Part shown: in pieces, positions 1 through 6,064 of the stretch
How positions within the stretch are numbered: the stretch's first letter is position 1
Layout of the letters: each line of letters opens with the position of its first letter
Assembly (NCBI GenBank): GCA_945872375.1
Contig: CAMBYR010000086.1
Location: 1-7,799 of the forward strand
Direction of reading: 5' to 3'
Length of the DNA: 7,799 bases
Origin: an uncultured Blautia sp.
GTDB taxonomy: Bacteria; Bacillota; Clostridia; Lachnospirales; Lachnospiraceae
Program-made: the position numbers and the translations under genes
Notes under the pieces: generated by a model
Told to the model about the DNA's origin: nothing
The model's input: only the letters and a program-made list of their open reading frames with translations
Database searches by the model: none

Positions 1-1
1 C

Positions 2-52
2 ACCTATGAGCAAGCTCATGTGGGTTTAGACCTTTTGACCCTGGTATCATAA
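2..52 (+). CDS. C-terminal tail of an unidentified upstream gene (partial)
   Basis: One + strand frame is open from the left edge and ends in TAA at 50-52, giving a protein-like tail, TYEQAHVGLDLLTLVS. The other two + strand frames stop sooner and read less like protein. The tail is too short to assign a family. No hairpin terminator is visible between its stop and the promoter at 83, so read-through into degV is possible. The small inverted repeat ATGAG-CAAG-CTCAT (6-19) falls inside this reading and is not followed by a T run. Confidence 0.45.
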   Translation, partial: TYEQAHVGLDLLTLVS

Positions 53-82
53 AATTATATCATATGAGTTTTATTTTTTCAA

Positions 83-111
83 TTGAGATAAAAGAGGAGA
101 TGTGCTATACT
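83..111 (+). promoter_or_regulatory. Sigma-A promoter for degV-argS
   Basis: The -35 box TTGAGA (83-88) and the -10 box TATACT (106-111) are separated by exactly 17 bases, and a TG one base before the -10 box (103-104) makes it an extended -10. Transcription would begin near 118, giving a leader of about 105 bases before degV. That leader contains one modest hairpin (171-193, five pairs, one bulge, three pairs) and no recognisable riboswitch. The stretch ATGTGCTATACTT (100-112) recurs unchanged at the promoter before the kinase gene. Confidence 0.75.
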
Positions 112-224
112 TATCAGAGGTTATAGGGAAAACAGGTGTTTTCTTTCTGAAACTGACAAAGGAACGTCATCCTGTTCGGGGAAATCCGACGGGATTGTAT
201 GAATGATAAAAGAGGAGAACGTAT

Positions 225-1097
225 ATGGGAAAAATCGCCATTGTTACAGACAGCAACAGCGGTATTACACAGGATCAGGGACGTGAACTGGGAATTTTCG
301 TGGTTCCGATGCCATTTTATATTAATGAAGTCATGTACCTGGAAGGAGTCACTCTTTCTCAGGAAGAATTTTACAAACGTCTGACACATGATGAAAGCAT
401 CTCCACTTCCCAGCCAAGTCCGGGGGAAGTCTGCGGACTGTGGGATAATCTTTTGAAGGAGTATGACGAGATCGTTCATATTCCCATGTCCAGCGGACTG
501 AGTGCATCCTGTGAAACTGCCATGGGGCTGGCTCAGGATTATGACGGACGTGTGCAGGTAGTAAATAATCAGCGGATTTCTGTTACCCAGAGACAGTCTG
601 TTCTGGATGCCATTGAGCTTCGAAAAGCAGGAAAGTCGGCTGTGGAGATCAGGGAAACCCTGGAAGCTGAAAAATTTGAATCCAGCATCTATATTACGCT
701 GGAAACATTGAAATATCTGAAAAAGGGCGGCAGGATCACACCTGCGGCAGCGGCTTTGGGAACTGTCCTGAATCTGAAGCCTGTTCTGCAGATTCAGGGA
801 GATAAGCTGGATTCTTTTGCAAAGGTCCGAGGAAAAAAACAGGCAAAACGTGTGATGCTGAAGGCCATGCAGGAGGATATGGAAAAGCGTTTCGCCAAAT
901 ATGTGGACAAGGGCGAAATGTGTCTGGAGATCGCTTATACAGGTGATGACGCAGAGGCTGTGGAATTCAAAAAGGAAGTGCAGGAGCTGTTTCCGGGATT
1001 TGACATCCATATGGATCCTCTTTCCTTAAGCGTTGCCTGCCATATTGGTGACGGTGCACTTGCCATTGCATGTGCAAAAAAGGTTACAGTTGAATAA
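225..1097 (+). CDS. DegV family fatty-acid-binding protein
   Basis: A 290-residue protein, the usual length for the DegV/FakB family. These are soluble cytosolic proteins that bind one fatty acid, and in the FakA/FakB system they present it to the FakA kinase for phosphorylation and use in phospholipid synthesis. Visible family marks are TDSNSGI near the N-terminus (8-14), TSQPSPGE (61-68), the SSGLSAS loop (89-95), KKGGRI (166-171), LNLKPVL (182-188) and a C-terminal HIGDGAL (273-279). The last is usually HxGPGA, so the proline is replaced by Asp here. The ATG is preceded by AGAGGAGAA at good spacing. argS follows 26 bases downstream, so the two are probably cotranscribed. No fakA is in the window, so a FakB role is inferred from the family; genomes of this group usually carry several DegV paralogues. 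Family is secure, substrate is not. Confidence 0.9.
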   Translation: MGKIAIVTDSNSGITQDQGRELGIFVVPMPFYINEVMYLEGVTLSQEEFYKRLTHDESISTSQPSPGEVCGLWDNLLKEYDEIVHIPMSSGLSASCETAMGLAQDYDGRVQVVNNQRISVTQRQSVLDAIELRKAGKSAVEIRETLEAEKFESSIYITLETLKYLKKGGRITPAAAALGTVLNLKPVLQIQGDKLDSFAKVRGKKQAKRVMLKAMQEDMEKRFAKYVDKGEMCLEIAYTGDDAEAVEFKKEVQELFPGFDIHMDPLSLSVACHIGDGALAIACAKKVTVE

Positions 1098-1123
1098 CAT
1101 TATGTGGAGGAGTTTATCGGAAT

Positions 1124-2890
1124 ATGAAGAAACTTATGGAACAGATGGCGGAAGAGCTTTCCGCTGCATTTGAAAAGGCTGGCTATGATCCATCCTACGG
1201 AAAGGTGACTGTTTCCAACAGGCCGGATCTCTGCGAATATCAGTGCAATGGCGCTATGGCAGGAGCCAAGGCTTATAAAAAAGCACCGTTTATGATCGCA
1301 GACGATGTTGTGGCACATTTGAAGGACAGCCATGTATTTTCCATGGCGGAGGTAGTGAAGCCAGGTTTTATCAACCTCAGAGTTAAGGAGGAATTTCTGG
1401 CGGATTACCTGAAAAAAATGGAAGCAGATGAAAAACTGGGTGTTTCTGAAGCGGAGCATCCGAAGACGATCATTATTGACTACGGCGGGCCAAATGTGGC
1501 AAAACCTCTTCATGTAGGTCATCTTCGTTCTGCAATTATTGGAGAAAGTATTAAGAGAATCGGAAGATTTGTGGGACATAAGGTGATTGGCGATGTGCAT
1601 CTGGGAGACTGGGGCCTTCAGATGGGACTGATCATCACCGAGCTGAAATGCCGCAAACCGGATCTGGTATATTTTGATGACAGCTATACGGGAGAATATC
1701 CCAGGGAAGCTCCCTTTACCATCAGCGAACTGGAGGAAATCTATCCCTGCGCCAGCGGAAAGTCAAAGACAGATGAAGCATACCGCAGCCAGGCTCTGGA
1801 AGCCACCCATCTTCTTCAGCAGGGGAACCGTGGCTACATGGCTCTCTGGAACCATATTATGCAGGTATCTGTTACCGACCTGAAGAGAAATTATGACAAT
1901 CTGAATGTTTCTTTTGATCTCTGGAAAAAGGAATCCGACGCACAGCCGTACATTCCGGATATGGTTGCCAAAATGAAGGAAGACGGTTTTGCTTATGAAG
2001 ACCAGGGTGCCCTTGTGGTGGATGTCAAAGAAGAGACAGATACAAAGGAGATTCCTCCATGTATGCTGCTGAAATCCGATGGCGCTTCTCTTTATACGAC
2101 AACGGATCTGGCAACCATTGTAGAGCGTGTGAAGCTCTTTGATCCGGACGAGATCCTCTATGTGGTGGACAAACGTCAGGAGCTTCATTTTATACAGGTA
2201 TTCCGCTGTGCAAGAAAAACGGGACTTGTAAAGGATGATCTGGAATTTAAGTTCCTCGGCTTCGGCACCATGAATGGAAAAGACGGAAAACCGTTTAAGA
2301 CAAGAGACGGCGGCGTCATGCGTCTGGAAAATCTGATCGCAGACATCAACGAGGAAATGTTCCGTAAGATTGTGGAGAACCGCAGTGTAAAGGATAAAGA
2401 TGCAGAGGATACAGCAAAGATCGTAGGCCTTTCTGCAATCAAGTATGGAGATCTCTCCAATCAGGCAACCAAGGATTATATTTTTGATGTAGACAGATTT
2501 ACCTCCTTTGAGGGAAATACAGGACCATATATTCTGTATACGATCGTAAGAATCAAATCCATCCTGAATCGTTATATGGAAGAGGGCGGAAATCTGGAAG
2601 AAGGAGAGATTCTTCCGGCTGTAAACGAAAGCCAGAAAAATCTGATGCTTCTGCTTACCGGATTCGGTTCTACTGTGGAGAATGCCTTTGAAGAAACGGC
2701 ACCACATAAGATCTGTGCTTATATTTATGAAGTTTCCAATGCATTCAACAGCTTCTATCATGAGACAAGGATTTTAAGTGAAGAAAATCCGGAACAGAAA
2801 AAATCATTTATTCAGCTTCTTTGCCTTACCAGAAAGATTCTGGAAACCAGCATTGATCTTCTTGGTTTTTCTGCACCGGAGCGTATGTAA
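1124..2890 (+). CDS. argS: Arginyl-tRNA synthetase
   Basis: A cytosolic class I aminoacyl-tRNA synthetase that charges tRNA-Arg with arginine using ATP; a single-copy essential gene in most bacteria. At 588 residues it is full length. In order: an N-terminal tRNA-binding domain (about 1-110, with NRPDLCEYQCNGAM), the Rossmann catalytic domain opened by GGPNVAKPLHVGHLRS (121-136, the HIGH motif being HVGH at 130-133), the family block GDVHLGDWGLQMG (156-168), and GKPFKTRDGG (388-397), which stands where other class I enzymes have KMSK, as in many arginyl enzymes. The C-terminal anticodon-binding helical domain (about 460-588) carries NTGPYILYTIVR and ends in the characteristic APERM. GGAGGAG (1106-1112) precedes the ATG by 11 bases. 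It is the second gene of the degV unit and is followed by a strong terminator. No damage is seen. Confidence 0.97.
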   Translation: MKKLMEQMAEELSAAFEKAGYDPSYGKVTVSNRPDLCEYQCNGAMAGAKAYKKAPFMIADDVVAHLKDSHVFSMAEVVKPGFINLRVKEEFLADYLKKMEADEKLGVSEAEHPKTIIIDYGGPNVAKPLHVGHLRSAIIGESIKRIGRFVGHKVIGDVHLGDWGLQMGLIITELKCRKPDLVYFDDSYTGEYPREAPFTISELEEIYPCASGKSKTDEAYRSQALEATHLLQQGNRGYMALWNHIMQVSVTDLKRNYDNLNVSFDLWKKESDAQPYIPDMVAKMKEDGFAYEDQGALVVDVKEETDTKEIPPCMLLKSDGASLYTTTDLATIVERVKLFDPDEILYVVDKRQELHFIQVFRCARKTGLVKDDLEFKFLGFGTMNGKDGKPFKTRDGGVMRLENLIADINEEMFRKIVENRSVKDKDAEDTAKIVGLSAIKYGDLSNQATKDYIFDVDRFTSFEGNTGPYILYTIVRIKSILNRYMEEGGNLEEGEILPAVNESQKNLMLLLTGFGSTVENAFEETAPHKICAYIYEVSNAFNSFYHETRILSEENPEQKKSFIQLLCLTRKILETSIDLLGFSAPERM

Positions 2891-2917
2891 AACCCGAAAT
2901 CATCAGAAAAAACATGG

Positions 2918-2949
2918 GGCAGGTGTGTCTTGTATGAGTCACACCTGCC
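2918..2949 (+). terminator. Rho-independent terminator after argS
   Basis: A perfect 10-base-pair stem, GGCAGGTGTG (2918-2927) with CACACCTGCC (2940-2949), encloses a 12-base loop and is followed by TGTTTTA. The T run is short, but the stem is long and GC-rich. It lies 28 bases after the argS stop and before the next promoter, which fits the end of the degV-argS transcript. Confidence 0.8.
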
Positions 2950-3007
2950 TGTTTTAGTGCATGTCTGTTTCTGCGACGAATAATTTTTTTCGGAATTATA
3001 AAAAAAG

Positions 3008-3037
3008 CTGGAAATTGAGAACATAATGTGCTATACT
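3008..3037 (+). promoter_or_regulatory. Extended -10 promoter for the kinase unit
   Basis: TGCTATACT (3029-3037) is an extended -10 element in the same 13-base context, ATGTGCTATACTT (3026-3038), as the degV promoter. A TTGAGA also occurs upstream (3015-3020), but only 11 bases separate it from the -10 box, too few for a normal -35. At usual spacing only a weak match exists (CTGGAA, 3008-3013). The promoter probably relies on its extended -10. Transcription would start near 3044, leaving a leader of about 100 bases. Confidence 0.5.
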
Positions 3038-3054
3038 TTAAATACTTTCTTTTA

Positions 3055-3131
3055 CAGCCTGAAAGGGCTGATATTCGTTCCCATTTATCATATATGTCTA
3101 TCTAAAACTCTGATCTGCCGGTTCAGGCAGA
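3055..3131 (+). promoter_or_regulatory. Leader with two hairpins before the kinase gene
   Basis: Two short stem-loops lie in the predicted 5' leader: CAGCC/GGCTG (3055-3059 with 3066-3070) and TCTGCC/GGCAGA (3114-3119 with 3126-3131). The 3' arm of the second shares its last bases with the purine run AGAGGAAA (3129-3136), which is the ribosome binding site of the ATG at 3142. Folding could therefore limit ribosome access. The stems are only five and six pairs and match no riboswitch class I know, so a regulatory role is a guess. Confidence 0.3.
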
Positions 3132-3141
3132 GGAAATCCAT

Positions 3142-3207
3142 ATGTTCCAATGCTGTGTCTTTCTTTCAGAATATATAGAAGCGGAGGGAAAATTATCAGT
3201 GAAATAG
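3142..3207 (+). CDS. Possible 21-codon leader ORF overlapping the kinase start
   Basis: ATG at 3142 stands seven bases after AGAGGA (3129-3134), a better-spaced ribosome binding site than any in-frame kinase start has. The frame begins MFQCCVFLSEYIEAEGK and stops at TAG 3205-3207, inside the kinase reading frame and offset from it by one base. Three explanations fit: a leader peptide coupled to kinase translation, the true N-terminus of the kinase joined by a -1 slip at GGGAAAA (3186-3192), or the former kinase start knocked out of frame by an indel. It has no recognisable domain. It may also not be translated at all. Confidence 0.35.
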   Translation: MFQCCVFLSEYIEAEGKLSVK

Positions 3208-4448
3208 GTACAATTATAAAAAACAGATACTGTCTGATCGAACAAATCGGACAGGGAGGACAGGGAAGTCTTTATTTAGCCAGAGACATGGAACTTGGAA
3301 TTCTGCGTGTAATCAAAAAAATGCCGATGGAACAGAAAAAAGAAGCGGAATATATGCGTCGTCTGGACTATCCGTCGCTGCCTGGGATGGTAGACTATGC
3401 AGAGCAAAGCGGATCCTGTTATCTGGTGATGGAATATATTCGTGGAAAAACGCTGCAGCAATGTCTGAATGAGGGCATTGTGTTTTCGGTAAAAGAGCTT
3501 TTCGATTTTGGGATGGCCATTACAGAAGTTCTTTCCTATCTTCACACCAGAAATCCCCCGATTTATTACGGAGATCTGAAACCGGACAATCTGATGCTCT
3601 CCGAAAATGAAAAGCTGTATCTCATAGATCTTGGCAGTGCAGTAAATGGTTATGAAGACAGAGTACAGGTTCTCTGCGGTACCGATGGTTTTGCCGCGCC
3701 GGAGCAGTATCAGGGCAGGATTTGTGCATCCAGCGATATTTATGGGCTTGGAAAAACACTGGAGGTACTTGGAGGAGGGAAGAAATGGAGATATTTTTTC
3801 CTGAGACCGGATTTCGTTTTGTTTCTTCTGCGATGCTGCCGAAAAGATCCGAGGCATCGCTACCAGGATATGGAAGCAGTCAAGCGAAGGCTTGAGATAC
3901 TAAGCGGTAAAAAGAAAAGGAAAAAACTGGTATGGGTGTTTCTGCTTCTGGGGACTGTGGCGGGATATGTTTCTTTTTCTCTGTCTCCTGCCGGAAAAAT
4001 CTGTTTTGACGATGCGCTGTCCCGGACAACGGAGGGATATTATTCTTCTGTGTTTTTAGAAGGAGATGCAGAAGATCGAAAACAGGTTTGTGAGGATATG
4101 GAAGATCGTTTACAGAAGCTTCTGGAAAATTATCGGGAAAAAGAGTGTCAGAGGAGAGTTCTTCTGCTTCTGGCTGCAAACAGTGAGCTGATGGAAAGAC
4201 CGGATCGGGCGGCCGTTTACTATGAGCAGTTATTGCTGTATGATCCGGAATTTGGAGAAGGATATACGGAGTATGGTCTTTTTCTCTGCCGTCAGAACAG
4301 AAAAGAGGCGGCACGGAAGCTATGGAAGCGCTATCAGCAGATGCTGGGGGAATCAGATGCTGAACCGGGTAATGCTACAAAAGTACGGCTATGGCAGAAG
4401 GAAGTGGAGGAGTCGGATGAAAAAGAAAAGGAAAAGCCGGATGTATAA
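3150..4448 (+). CDS. Membrane-anchored Ser/Thr protein kinase with TPR-like outer domain
   Basis: A Hanks-type (PrkC/PknB-like) protein kinase that transfers phosphate from ATP to Ser/Thr of target proteins. Numbered from ATG 3150 (432 residues): glycine loop IGQGGQGS (33-40), ATP-anchoring Lys56 in RVIKK, catalytic loop YYGDLKPDN (139-147, Asp142, Asn147), metal-binding DLG (160-162) in place of DFG, AAPEQY (182-187), helix-F Asp196, and the terminal Arg near 237. YGD for HRD and DLG for DFG still keep both catalytic aspartates, so activity is expected. A basic stretch KKKRKK (254-259) and one membrane segment (about 260-278) follow. The outer part (about 280-432) is helical with a TPR-like pair of helices (about 350-396) and a charged tail. 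PASTA repeats are absent. The start is uncertain: ATG 3150 lacks a well-spaced ribosome binding site, while GGAGGG (3183-3188) would serve ATT 3192 or ATC 3195 just before the conserved domain. The next gene overlaps by 32 bases. Confidence 0.88.
   Translation: MLCLSFRIYRSGGKIISEIGTIIKNRYCLIEQIGQGGQGSLYLARDMELGILRVIKKMPMEQKKEAEYMRRLDYPSLPGMVDYAEQSGSCYLVMEYIRGKTLQQCLNEGIVFSVKELFDFGMAITEVLSYLHTRNPPIYYGDLKPDNLMLSENEKLYLIDLGSAVNGYEDRVQVLCGTDGFAAPEQYQGRICASSDIYGLGKTLEVLGGGKKWRYFFLRPDFVLFLLRCCRKDPRHRYQDMEAVKRRLEILSGKKKRKKLVWVFLLLGTVAGYVSFSLSPAGKICFDDALSRTTEGYYSSVFLEGDAEDRKQVCEDMEDRLQKLLENYREKECQRRVLLLLAANSELMERPDRAAVYYEQLLLYDPEFGEGYTEYGLFLCRQNRKEAARKLWKRYQQMLGESDAEPGNATKVRLWQKEVEESDEKEKEKPDV
3186..3192 (+). 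other. Candidate -1 ribosomal slip site (G GGA AAA)
   Basis: In the frame that begins at ATG 3142 the bases fall as G GGA AAA, the X XXY YYZ form known for -1 slippage, and a one-base backward shift enters the kinase frame exactly (GGG AAA). A nine-pair stem with one wobble (3230-3238 with 3246-3254) lies downstream, but about 37 bases away, much further than a usual stimulator. Runs of this kind also occur by chance, so this is a hypothesis only. Confidence 0.25.
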
Positions 4449-5268
4449 AGTTCTGCCGGCGATGTTTTTTCTGGTATGGGGAAACTGTTTTTTCAAAGAA
4501 ATCGCTTGTTCCGTAAGAGCCCTGGAGATGGGAGGATTTGACATCTCTATTGATGGCGGAACACAGAATGATGTTCCGGAAGACTGGGGCACGGCAGGGA
4601 TCGATTCGGAAATTGATTCTGTTCAGGAACCGATTATCCAGGAACCGCCTGTTCAGGAGACGTTTGTGCAGGAATTGCCGGTGCAGGAACTTCCTGCAGA
4701 GGAGCCGTCTATGCAGGAACCGCCCATACAGGAAACGTTTGCGGATTGGGAAGACCGCTATGAAAGGGCTCAGGAGTCAGGTGCGGCAACAGGTCACGAA
4801 ACAGACCCAAGCACGTTTTTTCCGTCTGAGCGGGAAAAGGGAGATTCCGTTCCGGTTACAGTACAGCCGGAACCTGGTCCTGCGTCATATCCCACAACAA
4901 AGGTTCCTTCCTTTACGGTTACGGCAATACCGGAAGAGCATTCTGTTCGTCAGAAGGTTTCGCCTGTTCCTACCATAGAGGAGGCTTCGAAGGTACCGCA
5001 GCAGGAAATGCTTTTGTATTATGAGGATCTGGAGGAAACAAACGAAGAGAATCTGAAAGAAACGGAAATCATATACGAAAAAAAGGTGTTCAGGGGTTCT
5101 TTTTCCTGTTTCCTGATTCCTGAAAGGTATGGTGGATTATGTATCCTCTCCATGCGGATCAATGGAAAGGAATGCAGGTGGAAGCAGATAGGAAATCGTC
5201 TTTATCCGAAGGGAAACGGGAATGTGGAGGAGGGAACAATGGAATACATCGGGTTCTGCAGAAGATAA
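4417..5268 (+). CDS. Secreted or membrane-anchored protein with xQExx pentapeptide repeats, function unknown
   Basis: I do not recognise a family. Starting at ATG 4417 (283 residues) gives a strong GGAGGAG (4406-4412) four bases upstream and a typical export signal: basic KKKRKSR, then a hydrophobic stretch (about 12-26). Cleavage could fall after CSVRA (31-35). Cys31 is not in a convincing lipobox (KEIAC), so a lipoprotein is unlikely and an uncleaved anchor is possible. Residues 69-108 are eight pentapeptides of the form xQExx, and 109-200 is acidic, Pro/Thr/Ser-rich and probably disordered, like a wall-spanning linker. The C-terminal part (about 217-283) looks folded and beta-rich and holds four cysteines (231, 242, 253, 281), which could form disulfides outside the cell. 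The open frame runs further upstream to 4222, but that part overlaps the kinase and lacks an export signal. The 32-base overlap with the kinase gene implies coupled translation and a shared role. Confidence 0.75.
   Translation: MKKKRKSRMYKVLPAMFFLVWGNCFFKEIACSVRALEMGGFDISIDGGTQNDVPEDWGTAGIDSEIDSVQEPIIQEPPVQETFVQELPVQELPAEEPSMQEPPIQETFADWEDRYERAQESGAATGHETDPSTFFPSEREKGDSVPVTVQPEPGPASYPTTKVPSFTVTAIPEEHSVRQKVSPVPTIEEASKVPQQEMLLYYEDLEETNEENLKETEIIYEKKVFRGSFSCFLIPERYGGLCILSMRINGKECRWKQIGNRLYPKGNGNVEEGTMEYIGFCRR
4621..4740 (+). repeat. Eight tandem 15-base repeats coding xQExx
   Basis: Exactly 120 bases encode eight consecutive five-residue units such as VQEPI, IQEPP, VQETF, VQELP and IQETF. The second residue is Gln in seven units and Glu in one (AEEPS), and the third is always Glu. 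At DNA level the cores vary between CAGGAA, CAGGAG and GAGGAG, and the flanking codons differ, so the array is old or under protein-level selection and not a fresh slippage product. The units are Pro-rich and acidic, suiting an extended linker or stalk. Confidence 0.85.
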
Positions 5269-5318
5269 AAGCAGAGCAGGTGAAGAGAACAGAAGCTGAA
5301 ATCAGGGATGAGATAGCT

Positions 5319-5363
5319 AAAAAAACTTTTTTCATGGACGGAAAGAACCAGTGATGTTATAAT
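5319..5363 (+). promoter_or_regulatory. Sigma-A promoter for the HAD phosphatase unit
   Basis: A consensus -10 TATAAT (5358-5363) preceded by TG (5355-5356) is 17 bases from TGGACG (5335-5340), which matches four of six -35 bases. Directly upstream is an A7-C-T6 tract (5319-5332) that could act as an UP element. Transcription would start near 5370, leaving only about 15 bases including the ribosome binding site AAAGGAG (5372-5378). No terminator is visible between the preceding gene and this promoter, so read-through from the kinase unit is possible. Confidence 0.65.
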
Positions 5364-5384
5364 GAGCCATGAAAGGAGAAAAAT

Positions 5385-6032
5385 ATGTATCAGGCTATTT
5401 TATTTGATCTGGATGGAACATTAACGGAATCAGGGATTGGAATCACACGGTGTGTGCAGTATGCACTGGAAAAAACAGGGAAGCCGGAACCGGATCTGGA
5501 AAAGCTGCTTGTGTTCGTTGGCCCGCCGCTGATGGAACAGTTTATGAAATATGCGGATCTTGATGAACAAACGGCGAGACAGGCAGTGGAATATTATCGT
5601 GAGCGGTATGCGGTTACCGGAATTTTTGAAAACGCTGTATATCCTGGTATTCCCGAGCTTCTGGAAGAACTCAGACAAAAAGGATATCGGCTGGCAGTTG
5701 CGTCGTCCAAACCGGAAAAATATGTGAAACAGATTCTTGACTATTTTCAGCTGACAGAATATTTCCACGAAATTGTGGGAAGTGAGATGAATGGAAACAG
5801 GACCAAAAAATCACAGGTGATTGAGGAAACCCTGAGACGTCTGGGACTTTCTGACAATAGAAAACAGGTGCTGATGGTAGGAGACAGAGAGCACGATGTT
5901 ATTGGTGCGAGACAGGCAGGAATGGATTGTGTGGCAGTATCATATGGCTACGGGAGTATGGAGGAGCTTCAGGGTGCAGAGCCTCTGCAGATCGTTGATT
6001 CTGCCGAAGAACTGCTCCGTTTTTTCGGCTGA
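5385..6032 (+). CDS. HAD-superfamily phosphatase, phosphoglycolate phosphatase-like
   Basis: A cytosolic hydrolase of 215 residues, typical of HAD subfamily IA (Gph/PpaX-like), which removes phosphate from small molecules through a phospho-aspartate intermediate. All four motifs are visible: motif I FDLDGT (7-12, nucleophile Asp8 and acid/base Asp10), motif II VASSKP (105-110), a motif III lysine at 141 or 142 in RTKKSQVI, and motif IV VGDREHD (165-171, Asp167 and Asp171). Residues about 15-85 form the helical C1 cap that decides substrate. The VGPPL segment (45-49) is common in members annotated as phosphoglycolate phosphatase or 5'-nucleotidase, but the true substrate cannot be read from sequence. 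The ATG follows AAAGGAG. The CPBP protease gene starts 32 bases after its stop and is probably cotranscribed. Confidence 0.92.
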   Translation: MYQAILFDLDGTLTESGIGITRCVQYALEKTGKPEPDLEKLLVFVGPPLMEQFMKYADLDEQTARQAVEYYRERYAVTGIFENAVYPGIPELLEELRQKGYRLAVASSKPEKYVKQILDYFQLTEYFHEIVGSEMNGNRTKKSQVIEETLRRLGLSDNRKQVLMVGDREHDVIGARQAGMDCVAVSYGYGSMEELQGAEPLQIVDSAEELLRFFG

Positions 6033-6064
6033 GCCCTCTGCGGAAACAAAGTCGCTTACTTCCG

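Noticed and set aside
6..19. ATGAG-CAAG-CTCAT inverted repeat considered as a terminator or RNA gene end
   Set aside because: It has only five pairs and no T tract, and it falls inside the likely coding tail at 2-52.
171..193. Hairpin in the degV leader considered as a riboswitch or attenuator
   Set aside because: It is one short bulged stem without a T run or any conserved ligand-binding core, and could be incidental.
114..1010. Long minus-strand open frame opposite degV
   Set aside because: It lies opposite a protein with clear DegV motifs, has no ribosome binding site or recognisable motif, and is rich in Cys, His and Phe as antisense frames often are.
1763..2761. Minus-strand open frame of 332 codons opposite argS
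   Set aside because: Antisense shadow of a certain argS; no family features.
3230..3254. Nine-pair stem considered as a frameshift stimulator
   Set aside because: It is about 37 bases after the heptamer, too far for known stimulators, and it encodes the conserved approach to the kinase glycine loop.
4621..4740. Regular repeat array considered as CRISPR
   Set aside because: Period is 15 bases with no spacers, and it is in phase with coding sequence.
4538..4978. Arg-rich + strand frame of 146 codons within the secreted-protein gene
   Set aside because: The RxRLxRN periodicity is only the 15-base repeat read in another frame; no ribosome binding site.
5139..5354. 71-codon + strand frame across the end of the secreted-protein gene
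   Set aside because: It has no good ribosome binding site, and most of it overlaps the conserved-looking cysteine domain in another frame. The tail (5269-5354) is somewhat protein-like but not enough to call.
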